Assembly: GCA_902834555.1 (NCBI GenBank)
Contig: CADFJN010000001.1
Span: forward strand, 1-64,000
Origin: Atopobiaceae bacterium
GTDB taxonomy: Bacteria > Actinomycetota > Coriobacteriia > Coriobacteriales > Atopobiaceae
Length of the DNA stretch: 64,000 bases
Direction of reading: 5' to 3'
The position numbers and the translations under genes were made by a program. The notes under the pieces were generated by a model that was not told the DNA's origin, did no database searches, and was given only the letters and a program-made list of their open reading frames with translations. This document shows positions 46,349 to 54,326 of the stretch, one piece after another. Each line of letters opens with the position of its first letter. Positions within the stretch are counted from its first letter, which is position 1.

Positions 46349-49159
46349 GTGGCAGACGATAACAACAGGAATCATGGTCCCGTCGACGACGAGGACGACC
46401 TCGAGAACGGCGTTGGCCCGGACGAGGGTGACGAGCTCGAGGACGACGAGCTCGACGGCGAGGACTACGACGACGCCGATGATGATGACTCGGACGACGA
46501 AGACTCGGACGACGCCGAGGATGTAGGTCATCTCGCCGGCGTGGACCTCGACCATACGATTTCCGACGAGGCGGGCACCCGCCTTGACCTCACCGACATC
46601 CACGGCGGCACGCTCAAGCCCACCGACATGGCTACCGAGATGAAGCAGTCCTTCCTCGAGTACTCGATGTCGGTCATCGTGGCGCGTGCCCTGCCGGACG
46701 TGCGCGACGGCCTCAAGCCGGTCCACAGGCGCATCCTCTACGCCATGAACGAGGCGGGCATCACGCCGAACAAGCCCCACAAGAAGTCGGCCTGGACGGT
46801 CGGCGAGGTCATGGGTAAGTACCACCCCCACGGCGACGCCGCCATCTACGACTCGATGGTCCGCATGGCGCAGGACTTCTCGATGCGCCTGCCCCTCATC
46901 GACGGCCACGGCAACTTTGGTTCCATCGACGGTGACCCCCCGGCGGCCATGCGTTACACCGAGAGCCGCCTCACGCGTGCGGCCATGGAGATGCTCGCCG
47001 ACCTCAACAAGGAGACCGTCGACCTCCAGCCCAACTACGACGAGTCGCTCACCGAGCCCGCCGTCCTCCCGTCGAGGTTCCCCAACCTCCTCGTGAACGG
47101 CTCCTCGGGTATTGCCGTTGGCATGGCGACCAACGTGCCGCCCCACAACCTCCGCGAGGCCGCGGCGGCCGTCGACATGCTCATCGACAACCCCGATGCC
47201 ACCACGGACGAGCTCATGACCGTGCTCCCTGGGCCCGACTTCCCCACGGGCGGCGTCATCATGGGTACCGAGGGCATTCGCGACACGTACGAGACCGGCC
47301 GCGGTTGCATTACCGTGCGCGCTAAGGTCCACGTGGAGCAGATCAAGAACGGCCGCCAGCGCCTGGTGGTCACCGAGATTCCCTATGCCGTCAACAAGGG
47401 CCTTCTCCAGGAGAAGATCGCCCAGGCGGTCAACGAGAAGAAGATTGAGGGCATCTCGGACATGCGCGACGAGTCCAACCGCAAGGGTATGCGCATTGTC
47501 ATCGACCTCAAGCAGGGCGCCGTCCCGCAGGTGGTCCTCAACAACCTCTATAAGAAGACGGCGTTGCAGTCCAACTTCAACGCCATCGACATCGCACTGG
47601 TAGACGGTGTGCCTCGCACACTTACGCTGCGCGAGATGCTGCAGTACTACATCGACCACCAGATCGACGTGGTGACCAGGCGCACGCAGTTCGACCTCGA
47701 TAAGGCGCTGAAGGACGTCCACATCAAGGAAGGCCTGCTCATCGCCGTCGACAACATCGACGAGATCGTGCACATCATCCGCTCCTCCGAGACCGAGGCC
47801 GAGGCAAAGCACCGCATGAACGAGCGCTTTGGCCTGGACGATCCGCAGTGCGACGCCATTCTCGCCATGCGCCTGCGCAAGCTCACCGGTTTGGCCCGCG
47901 AGCAACTCGCCGCCGAGATCGAAGAGCTCCACAAGCTCATCGACTACTACCGTGACCTTCTCGCCCACCGCGAGAAGATCCTGGGCGTCATCAAGGACGA
48001 GCTTGGCCAGATTGTTGAGCGCTTTGCCGACAAGCGCCGTACCAGCATCTCCTCCCAGGAGGCGCAGGACCTCGACGTCGAGGACCTCATCGCCGAGGAG
48101 GACATGGTGGTCACCGTCACCCACTCCGGCTACATCAAGCGCCTGCCGGTTGCCACCTATCGCTCACAGCGTCGCGGCGGCAAGGGCGTCCAGGGCCTCT
48201 CGCTCAAGGACAACGACTTTGTCGAGGACCTCTTTGTGGCGTCGACCCACGACTACGTGATGTTCTTCACCAACTTTGGTCGCGTCTACCGCCTGAAGGT
48301 CCACGAGCTGCCCATCGGTAGCCGCCAGGCACGCGGTTCGGCGATTGTGAACGTGCTCTCGCTCTCCGAGGGCGAGCACCCCACGGCCGTAATCACCTGT
48401 CGCGACTTCCCCGCCGACGACTATCTCATGTTTGCCACCAAGAATGGCATGGTCAAGAAGACGGCAATGTCCGAGTATGACCGCACCCGTCGTGACGGCC
48501 TCATTGCCATCAACCTCAAGTCCGGCGATGAGCTGGTCAACGTGAGGCGCGTGCGCGCTGGCGACAAGGTCATCCTTGTGACCACCGACGGTAAGGCCAT
48601 CCTCTTTGACGAGTCCGACGTGCGTGCCATGGGCAGGGACACCTCCGGCGTGCGCGGCATCACCCTCAAGGGTGGAGCCTCCATGCTGGGTATGGAGATC
48701 ACCAACGGCAACGGCGACCTGTTTGTGATCACCGAGAACGGCTACGGCAAGCGTACCCCGGTAGCCGACTATCCCGAGCACAAGCGTGGTGGCCAGGGCG
48801 TCTTCACCATTGCCATGACGGCCAAGAAGGGTAACCTCGTGGCCTGCCGCGTGGTGGGGCCGCAGCACGAGCTCATGATCGTCTCGGTCGATGGTGTGGT
48901 CATCCGCGTCAAGACCAGCGACATCCCTAAGCTCGGACGCTCCACGCAGGGCGTGAAGGTCATGAACCTCGCCGAGAGCGACCACGTCTCTGCCGTGGCG
49001 CGCATGGTGGCTCACAAGAAGAAGGCGCCCAAGCACGACGCCAACCAGGGCATGCTCGACCTTGCGGCGGCCGGTGCCAAGGACGCCGACGAGGATGAGC
49101 CCGTCGACATTGGCGGTGATGAGGAAGTCTCGCCCGACCTCCTCGACGAGGACGAGTGA
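46349..49159 (+). CDS. gyrA: DNA gyrase subunit A with long acidic N-terminal extension
   Basis: 936 residues. The catalytic core has SFLEYSMSVIVARALPDVRDGLKPV, the active tyrosine in AAMRYTES, and the GyrA box QRRGGKG in the C-terminal beta-pinwheel. Two oddities: about 95 residues precede the core (usually about 10), with 12-58 almost entirely Asp/Glu, and the quinolone-determining region reads HPHGDAAIYD, with Ala where E. coli has Ser83. GTG at 46349 follows AAAGG. The acidic block is in frame and has no stop, so it is read as part of the protein. Confidence 0.95.
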   Translation: MADDNNRNHGPVDDEDDLENGVGPDEGDELEDDELDGEDYDDADDDDSDDEDSDDAEDVGHLAGVDLDHTISDEAGTRLDLTDIHGGTLKPTDMATEMKQSFLEYSMSVIVARALPDVRDGLKPVHRRILYAMNEAGITPNKPHKKSAWTVGEVMGKYHPHGDAAIYDSMVRMAQDFSMRLPLIDGHGNFGSIDGDPPAAMRYTESRLTRAAMEMLADLNKETVDLQPNYDESLTEPAVLPSRFPNLLVNGSSGIAVGMATNVPPHNLREAAAAVDMLIDNPDATTDELMTVLPGPDFPTGGVIMGTEGIRDTYETGRGCITVRAKVHVEQIKNGRQRLVVTEIPYAVNKGLLQEKIAQAVNEKKIEGISDMRDESNRKGMRIVIDLKQGAVPQVVLNNLYKKTALQSNFNAIDIALVDGVPRTLTLREMLQYYIDHQIDVVTRRTQFDLDKALKDVHIKEGLLIAVDNIDEIVHIIRSSETEAEAKHRMNERFGLDDPQCDAILAMRLRKLTGLAREQLAAEIEELHKLIDYYRDLLAHREKILGVIKDELGQIVERFADKRRTSISSQEAQDLDVEDLIAEEDMVVTVTHSGYIKRLPVATYRSQRRGGKGVQGLSLKDNDFVEDLFVASTHDYVMFFTNFGRVYRLKVHELPIGSRQARGSAIVNVLSLSEGEHPTAVITCRDFPADDYLMFATKNGMVKKTAMSEYDRTRRDGLIAINLKSGDELVNVRRVRAGDKVILVTTDGKAILFDESDVRAMGRDTSGVRGITLKGGASMLGMEITNGNGDLFVITENGYGKRTPVADYPEHKRGGQGVFTIAMTAKKGNLVACRVVGPQHELMIVSVDGVVIRVKTSDIPKLGRSTQGVKVMNLAESDHVSAVARMVAHKKKAPKHDANQGMLDLAAAGAKDADEDEPVDIGGDEEVSPDLLDEDE

Positions 49160-49185
49160 GACAAAGGGACAGTCCCTTTGTCTCA
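49157..49185. repeat. 29-bp palindrome overlapping the gyrA stop
   Basis: TGAGACAAAGGGAC, one base, then its exact reverse complement. The first three bases are the gyrA TGA. A near copy lies at 49263-49293. Confidence 0.85.
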
Positions 49186-49210
49186 TTGAGTAGCAGGGGC
49201 TAGCAACGAA

Positions 49211-49248
49211 AAGGACCCGGCAGTCGTTGAGTTGGCTGCCGGGTCCTT
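49211..49248 (+). terminator. Bidirectional terminator between gyrA and DUF151 gene
   Basis: 13-bp perfect stem AAGGACCCGGCAG/CTGCCGGGTCCTT with ATTCTT after it on plus and TTTTCGTT on minus, placed between two convergent genes. Confidence 0.85.
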
Positions 49249-49262
49249 ATTCTTGCGGTCCG

Positions 49263-49293
49263 ATGAGATAAAGGGAAGCTCCCTTTGTCTCAT
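49263..49293. repeat. 31-bp palindrome overlapping the DUF151 stop
   Basis: ATGAGATAAAGGGA / TCCCTTTGTCTCAT (one G-U-type mismatch), loop AGC. It contains the TGA stop of the convergent DUF151 gene and matches the palindrome at 49157. Confidence 0.85.
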
Positions 49294-49826
49294 TTCTGTG
49301 GGGCGTTGTCGCCGCCGTCGGTCACGTTGAAGTCGTCTGGCGAGAGGCCCTCCACAAACTCGTGGAAGTCCTGCATCTCCTGATTGTGCTCCTGGTCCTC
49401 AATGGCGCCAAAGTCGGGCATGCCTGCTACGTCGAGCACGGACTGCTCGGCGAAGAGCGGCGCCCCGCAGCGTACGGCTAGCGCGATGGCGTCAGACGGG
49501 CGGCAGTCAACAAGAACCTGGCGACCGTCCGCGTTCACGAGGTCGAGCTGGGCATAGAACGTGGTGCCCGAGACGTCGTTGATGATGACGCTGCGCAGGT
49601 GCCCGCCAAGGGACTCCATTACGGACTTGAGAAGGTCATGGGTCATGGGACGCGCGCTGTTCTCGGGATTGACGCCCATGCTGATTGCCGTCGCCTCTAC
49701 CGACCCAATGCGGATGGGAAGGCTGAGCGGTTCCTTCTCGTTTTGCTTTGCTGGCTTGAGAACAATAAGGGAAGAGACTGGCCCCCCGCCAATCACCACC
49801 GTTTTGATGTCCATTTCTGTAAGCAT
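49290..49826 (-). CDS. DUF151 bifunctional-nuclease family protein
   Basis: 178 residues. The DUF151 core covers about 20-140: LPIRIGSVEATAISMGV, RPMTHDLLKSVMESLGG, FYAQLDLV, DCRPSDAIALAVRCGAPLFA. Plant and bacterial relatives show DNase/RNase activity in vitro; the cellular role is uncertain. The C-terminus is acidic. ATG at 49826 has GGGGG upstream. It points toward gyrA on the opposite strand, and its stop lies inside a palindrome shared with gyrA. Confidence 0.9.
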   Translation of the reverse strand: MLTEMDIKTVVIGGGPVSSLIVLKPAKQNEKEPLSLPIRIGSVEATAISMGVNPENSARPMTHDLLKSVMESLGGHLRSVIINDVSGTTFYAQLDLVNADGRQVLVDCRPSDAIALAVRCGAPLFAEQSVLDVAGMPDFGAIEDQEHNQEMQDFHEFVEGLSPDDFNVTDGGDNAPQK

Positions 49827-50052
49827 GTAGCCACCCCCTGTCGTGCTGTTGCCCGCCTATCCTACCCAAACTGCGGAAACATACAACGGTGGTCACGAAA
49901 ACTGCTGCGCAGCAAGATGCGGCTAGGACATTTGCAGCACGATATGGGGTGCATAGGGTAACTGCAAATTGAGCCCAACAAGATTCTTCCAAATTTCTGC
50001 GATGCGCCTGTTGACCTTGGGTAGGGTGGGGTGTAGTATTCCTTCTTGCGTT

Positions 50053-50129
50053 GGGCCTGTAGCTCAGTTGGTCAGAGCGTCCGGCTGATAACCGGGAGGT
50101 CACAAGTTCGAACCTTGTCAGGCCCACCA
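50053..50129 (+). tRNA. tRNA-Ile (GAT)
   Basis: 77-nt cloverleaf with encoded CCA. Acceptor GGGCCTG pairs with CAGGCCC. The loop CTGATAA gives anticodon GAT. It is followed by a terminator-like hairpin and tRNA-Ala. Confidence 0.96.
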
Positions 50130-50143
50130 CCTTTTGACAATAG

Positions 50144-50185
50144 TCACCCCAGCGTTAGCCGAGTCGCCGCTGGGGTGATTATTTA
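50144..50185 (+). terminator. Terminator between tRNA-Ile and tRNA-Ala
   Basis: 11-bp stem TCACCCCAGCG/CGCTGGGGTGA followed by TTATTTAT. Confidence 0.75.
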
Positions 50186-50188
50186 TAA

Positions 50189-50264
50189 GGGGACATAGCT
50201 CAGCTGGGAGAGCGCGGGCTTTGCAAGCCTGAGGTCGTGGGTTCGAACCCCATTGTCTCCACCA
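50189..50264 (+). tRNA. tRNA-Ala (TGC)
   Basis: 76-nt cloverleaf with encoded CCA. Acceptor GGGGACA pairs with TGTCTCC. Loop TTTGCAA gives anticodon TGC. No rRNA gene is adjacent. Confidence 0.96.
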
Positions 50265-50271
50265 CACGTTC

Positions 50272-50308
50272 GAGGACCCTGCGGTTGCTACCGCGGGGTC
50301 CTCTTTTT
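50272..50308 (+). terminator. Terminator of tRNA-Ala
   Basis: Hairpin GAGGACCC-GCGG...CCGC-GGGTCCTC followed by TTTTT. Confidence 0.9.
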
Positions 50309-50343
50309 GTTACCAGCCCCGCTTGCCCTTTCCCTCTCCGGCA

Positions 50344-50435
50344 CCTCTCTTTCTTTAGCGGTATCTGAGAAACGAACTTCTCGCCAACTGGGCAAACGTG
50401 ACCTCTGGTTCTCAAAAACCGCTAAAGAACGGGAG
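50344..50435. repeat. 92-bp palindromic repeat, copy 1
   Basis: About 81% identical, without gaps over 50351-50435, to copy 2 at 53553-53647. The ends are inverted repeats (…TTTAGCGG with CCGCTAAAGAACGGGAG) and the centre GCCAACTGGGCAAACG is fully conserved. It lies upstream of the mgtA leader. Confidence 0.8.
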
Positions 50436-50461
50436 GTATGGTGCAATCAAGAGGATGACGA

Positions 50462-50660
50462 GGAACTCGGGGTATAGTAAATACACCTGGTTCCAAGGGG
50501 CGGGGAGCCCCAAATTCCGAGGAGGTGCCAACCATGAGTGACGGTAGCCATGCTCGAGAAAACGCAAGCTTACTAGGGTTGGTGCCTGCCAAAAGGGGAG
50601 ACAGGCACCGCCGGTAGCGCAGGTGCAACTCTGTAAAAAATCATGACGTGTTAGCTTCGC
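50462..50660 (+). promoter_or_regulatory. Structured mgtA leader, possible attenuator
   Basis: Consecutive hairpins: GGAAC...GTTCC (about 50462-50493), GGGGC/GCCCC near 50497-50511, and GGTGCCTG/CAGGCACC (50581-50609). The segment GGCACC (50604-50609) can pair with any of three GGTGC(C) copies (50524, 50581, 50622), the first overlapping the Shine-Dalgarno site of a small upstream ORF. A TATAGT at 50473-50478 may be a -10 box. The sequence does not fit the classic M-box consensus. Confidence 0.45.
50534..50617 (+). CDS. 27-codon upstream ORF in the mgtA leader
   Basis: ATG with GGAGG 8 nt upstream, the best ribosome-binding site in the leader. It encodes MSDGSHARENASLLGLVP and then nine mostly basic residues before TAG. 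It ends about 110 bp before mgtA. A leader peptide is plausible because mgtA of enterobacteria uses one, but there is no sequence similarity to MgtL that I can see. Confidence 0.4.
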   Translation: MSDGSHARENASLLGLVPAKRGDRHRR

Positions 50661-50729
50661 TGCCGGTTCCCGCGGGCATGACGCCACGCGTGGCGCACCC
50701 GTGTGCATCCCCGGGATCGGAGGTGGCCC

Positions 50730-53498
50730 ATGAGGCTGCTCACCACCGCCAAGCTCACCGCGAGGGGGCTTCTCACCCGTCATGTCACGACGACATCCAA
50801 AAGGGATACGCGCAGGACACTCCAGCTCGAATGGCTGCGTGGCATATCTGCGCTCGAAGCCGCCGAGGTCTACAGCGAATTCAACACAAAGCGAGACGGA
50901 CTCTCGGCCAGCGAGGTCGAGCTTTCCCGCGCATCCTGGGGCACCAACGAGGTGGCCCATATACACCGCGATTCCGCCATCGTGCGGTTCCTCAAGGCGT
51001 TTGCGGATCCCTTCACGGGAATCCTGGCGCTTCTCGCCGTGGTATCCCTGGTAACGGATGTGATTCCCGCCGAGCCGGCAGACCGCGACCCCTCGGCCTT
51101 CCTCGTCATCTTTGCCATGATCGCCATTTCCGGAGTCCTGCGCTTTGTCCAGGAGGGCAAGAGCGATAACGCAGCCGCAGCGCTGGCCAAGACCATTCAG
51201 ACCACCTGCAACGTAGAGCGCGAGGACACGGGACGCATCGAGATTCCCCTGGCAGACGTGGTTGTTGGTGACATCGTGCACCTTGCCGCCGGCGACATCG
51301 TGCCCGCCGACGCCCGCCTGATCCGGGCTCGTGACCTCTTCCTGGGAATGTCCTCTCTCACCGGCGAGAGTCTTCCTGTGGAGCGTACGGCGGTGCCCTG
51401 TGCCAGGCCCGCAAATGACACTCGCACGGCGGGCGACCTTGGAAACATCGTGCTCATGGGCTCTACCGTGGTCTCGGGGAGCGGCGTTGCTGTGGTGGTT
51501 GCCACTGGCGCCAACACCATGTTCGGCAGCATGGCCACAAGCCTGGGGGCGTCGCGCGGCAAGACTGCCTACGACGAGGGCATCGCCTCGGTGAGTAAGC
51601 TCCTTCTGAGGCTTATGGTGGTCATGGCTCCTCTCGTCTTTGTGATCAATGGCATTACCAAGGGAGACTGGCTCTCGGCCCTGCTCTTTTCGCTCTCGGT
51701 TGCCGTTGGCCTCACTCCCGAGATGCTGCCCATGATCGTGACCACGTGTCTGGCAAAGGGTGCCGTGGACCTCTCTCGCGACCGTGTGATCGTGAAGCGC
51801 CTTGACGCCATTCAGAACCTCGGGGCAATGGATGTGCTCTGCACCGACAAGACCGGCACCCTAACCGAGGACCATGTGGTGCTTGAGCGCCACCTTGACC
51901 TCAAGGGTAACGAGGATCCCCGTGTGCTGCGCTACGCGTTTCTCAACAGCTTCTTTGGGACGGGCATGCGCAACCTCATAGACCCTGCAATCATCTCGCG
52001 CGCAAGCGAGGAGACTGCCCAGGGTGTCCGCGGCATCGACGCAGACGAGCTTGCGTCGAGCTGGCACCTTGTTGATGAGGTCCCCTTTGACTTCGAGCGC
52101 AGGCGCGTGAGCGTGGTGGTCGAACGCGCCGACGGCCATCGCCGCATGGTCACCAAGGGTGCCATCGAGGAGGTTCTGCAGGTCTGCACCGAGGTCGAGT
52201 ACGGTGGCTGCGTGGTGCCCCTGAGCGCTGATATGCGCGAGAAGGTCCTTGCCACGGCATACGACCTGGCCGACAAGGGCATGCGCGTACTGGGCGTGGC
52301 CTGCAAGGCCAACCCGGCCGAGGCGGGGGTACTCTCTGGCAAGGACGAGCAGGACATGACGCTCATCGGCTACCTGGCGTTTCTCGACCCGCCCAAGAGG
52401 AGCGCAACCCAGGCGGTTGCGGCGCTTCGCGAGCATGGTGTGACCACCAAGGTTCTCACCGGTGACTCGCTGCGTGTTGCGTGCACCGTGTGCGAGACCA
52501 TCGGCCTCCACGTGGAGGGGACGCTTGACGGAGCCGCCGTGGCCCAGCTCTCAGACGAGGAACTTGAGGAGCAGGTGGAGCACGTGTCCGTGTTCGCGAA
52601 GCTCTCGCCCGACCAGAAGGTGCGCGTGGTGCGCGCGCTGAGGGCCCGTGGGCACGTGGTTGGCTTCATGGGTGACGGCGTGAACGACGCCGCCGCCATG
52701 GGCGCGGGCGACTGTGGTGTCTCGGTTGACTCCGGTGCTGACGTGGCCAAGGAGGCGGCAGACATCATCCTTCTCGAGAAGGACTTGGGCGTGCTGGAGC
52801 GCGGGATTGTGGAGGGCCGCCGCACCTTCTTCAACATGAACAAGTACGTGAAGATGACGGCAAGCTCGAACTTTGGCAACATCTTCTCAGTGCTGGTGGC
52901 GAGCGTGTTTTTGCCCTTCTTGCCCATGACTGCCGTGCAGCTTCTACTGCTCAATTTCATCTACGACTGCGCCTGCGCGGCAATCCCCTGGGACAACGTC
53001 GATGCGCGCGAGCTGCGGGCGCCGCAGACTTGGAGGCCCGGCTCCATCTCGAGCTTTATGTGCTGGGTTGGGCCCACGAGCTCTCTCTTTGACGTGGTGA
53101 CCTACGTGCTGCTGTTCTTCTGGGTGTGCCCGGCCGTGGCTGGCGGGAGCTGGCCTACCATTGCAGGTGACCCTGCGGCCATGGCGCGCTTTGCGGCCAC
53201 CTTCCAGGCGTGCTGGTTTGCCGAGTCCATGTGCACGCAGGTGCTCTTCGTACACCTGGTACGCACCGAGCGCGTGCCCTTCGCGCAGAGCATGGCTGAC
53301 TGGCGCGTGCTGCTGCTTGACGCCGGTGCCATCGTGCTCTCGCTTGTCATTCCGTTCACCGCGGTGGGAGCCGACCTTGGCATGGCACCGCTGCCTACGG
53401 CATTTCTCGCCGCGCTGCCGCTGGTGGTAGGTGCCTATGCAGCTCTCGTGCTGGTGGTGAGGAGGGCGTACGTTCAGCGCTTTGGCCGCCTGCTGTAG
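50730..53498 (+). CDS. mgtA: P-type Mg2+-transporting ATPase, MgtA/MgtB type
   Basis: 922-residue P-type ATPase of the P3B Mg2+ import group. Phosphorylation site Asp373 is in CTDKTGTLTE, with the actuator SSLTGESLPVE, hinge GDGVNDAAAM and the subfamily-typical FFGTGMRNLIDPAI after the P-site. There are about ten hydrophobic segments, including LTPEMLPMIVTT in M4. The start at 50730 has GGAGG 6 nt upstream. It is monocistronic, preceded by a structured leader, and lies between the two 92-bp repeats. Mg2+ control is inferred from the leader. Confidence 0.93.
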   Translation: MRLLTTAKLTARGLLTRHVTTTSKRDTRRTLQLEWLRGISALEAAEVYSEFNTKRDGLSASEVELSRASWGTNEVAHIHRDSAIVRFLKAFADPFTGILALLAVVSLVTDVIPAEPADRDPSAFLVIFAMIAISGVLRFVQEGKSDNAAAALAKTIQTTCNVEREDTGRIEIPLADVVVGDIVHLAAGDIVPADARLIRARDLFLGMSSLTGESLPVERTAVPCARPANDTRTAGDLGNIVLMGSTVVSGSGVAVVVATGANTMFGSMATSLGASRGKTAYDEGIASVSKLLLRLMVVMAPLVFVINGITKGDWLSALLFSLSVAVGLTPEMLPMIVTTCLAKGAVDLSRDRVIVKRLDAIQNLGAMDVLCTDKTGTLTEDHVVLERHLDLKGNEDPRVLRYAFLNSFFGTGMRNLIDPAIISRASEETAQGVRGIDADELASSWHLVDEVPFDFERRRVSVVVERADGHRRMVTKGAIEEVLQVCTEVEYGGCVVPLSADMREKVLATAYDLADKGMRVLGVACKANPAEAGVLSGKDEQDMTLIGYLAFLDPPKRSATQAVAALREHGVTTKVLTGDSLRVACTVCETIGLHVEGTLDGAAVAQLSDEELEEQVEHVSVFAKLSPDQKVRVVRALRARGHVVGFMGDGVNDAAAMGAGDCGVSVDSGADVAKEAADIILLEKDLGVLERGIVEGRRTFFNMNKYVKMTASSNFGNIFSVLVASVFLPFLPMTAVQLLLLNFIYDCACAAIPWDNVDARELRAPQTWRPGSISSFMCWVGPTSSLFDVVTYVLLFFWVCPAVAGGSWPTIAGDPAAMARFAATFQACWFAESMCTQVLFVHLVRTERVPFAQSMADWRVLLLDAGAIVLSLVIPFTAVGADLGMAPLPTAFLAALPLVVGAYAALVLVVRRAYVQRFGRLL

Positions 53499-53552
53499 GG
53501 CATGGACCTCTGACCCCTACCGTCTGCCCTCCAATGGTTTCTATCGTCCGGT

Positions 53553-53647
53553 CTCTCCCGTTATTTAGCGGAAATTGAGAAACGTACTGTCTGCCAACTG
53601 GGCAAACGCAGACTCCGTTTCTCAGAAACCGCTAAAGAACGGGAGAG
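53553..53647. repeat. Palindromic repeat, copy 2
   Basis: Ends CTCTCCCGTTATTTAGCGG (53553-53571) and CCGCTAAAGAACGGGAGAG (53629-53647) are inverted repeats matching at 18 of 19 positions. Inner arms TGAGAAACG/CGTTTCTCA and GTCTG/CAGAC extend the hairpin. It lies 3210 bp from copy 1, on the other side of mgtA. Confidence 0.85.
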
Positions 53648-53712
53648 GGTGGAGCATGGAGGAACGGCTACCATGTGGTTGTCAGAAACAACGCAGGCAA
53701 CAGGGAGGGCCT

Positions 53713-54168
53713 ATGGGTGCTGAGAAGGACGAACAGAGAGTCTCGCCAGAACTGGATGACCTCTCGAGCACCCTTATGGGTCAGGCGTTCGACGTGCTGG
53801 CCGAGGGCGTGGAGCTGGATGTGATTCTCGCCGTCGAGGACGCTGCCGGCCACGTTGCCAGTTATACCTTTGCCGATGATGGCCCGGAGGAGTGCCTCGA
53901 AGGCGCCCGCAAGAAGGTTCGCGGCCTCGCACGCTCGCACGGTGACGTCGGCGCCAAGCTTGGAGATCCCGTGCGCTATGCCCTTGCCTACGAGGGCGCC
54001 GTTGCCGATGAGCGCGGGGCATACCAGGACGCGGTGCTGCTCGAGTTTGGTGAGCGAGGCCGCACGAGCTTCTCGGCTTTCTCGCTTGTGGACGGCAAAG
54101 GTGCGGGCGACAACTTTGCATGGACCGACCCTGCCCCTGCGGGCGAGGTGGAGAACCTGCTGGGGTAG
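53713..54168 (+). CDS. Hypothetical protein between mgtA and typA
   Basis: 151 residues, acidic, probably cytoplasmic, with no signal peptide or membrane segment and no family I recognise. Composition and predicted alternation (LMGQAFDVLAEGVELDVILAVED, then AWTDPAPAGEVENLLG at the end) look like a genuine globular protein. GGGAGGG precedes the ATG at 53713. Its start is 66 bp after repeat copy 2, and typA begins 158 bp downstream. Confidence 0.65.
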   Translation: MGAEKDEQRVSPELDDLSSTLMGQAFDVLAEGVELDVILAVEDAAGHVASYTFADDGPEECLEGARKKVRGLARSHGDVGAKLGDPVRYALAYEGAVADERGAYQDAVLLEFGERGRTSFSAFSLVDGKGAGDNFAWTDPAPAGEVENLLG

Positions 54169-54326
54169 ACCAAGCAGCGCACTTATCGGCCACTTTGGCG
54201 TACCATATAGCAGTTTGCGTGGAACGATGCACTGTGGGGTCTGCTGACCCCCGCGCTGGTATAAAGTTTCCGCGAAATCCATTTGCGTTGGCGTATGTAC
54301 GCTGGCGAGCTAGACGAGAGGTGCCC

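Noticed and set aside
50344..50729. M-box (ykoK) or yybP-ykoY riboswitch upstream of mgtA
   Set aside because: The conserved blocks expected for either class (such as a GTTAGGTGAGGCTCC-like core) are absent; only generic hairpins are seen.
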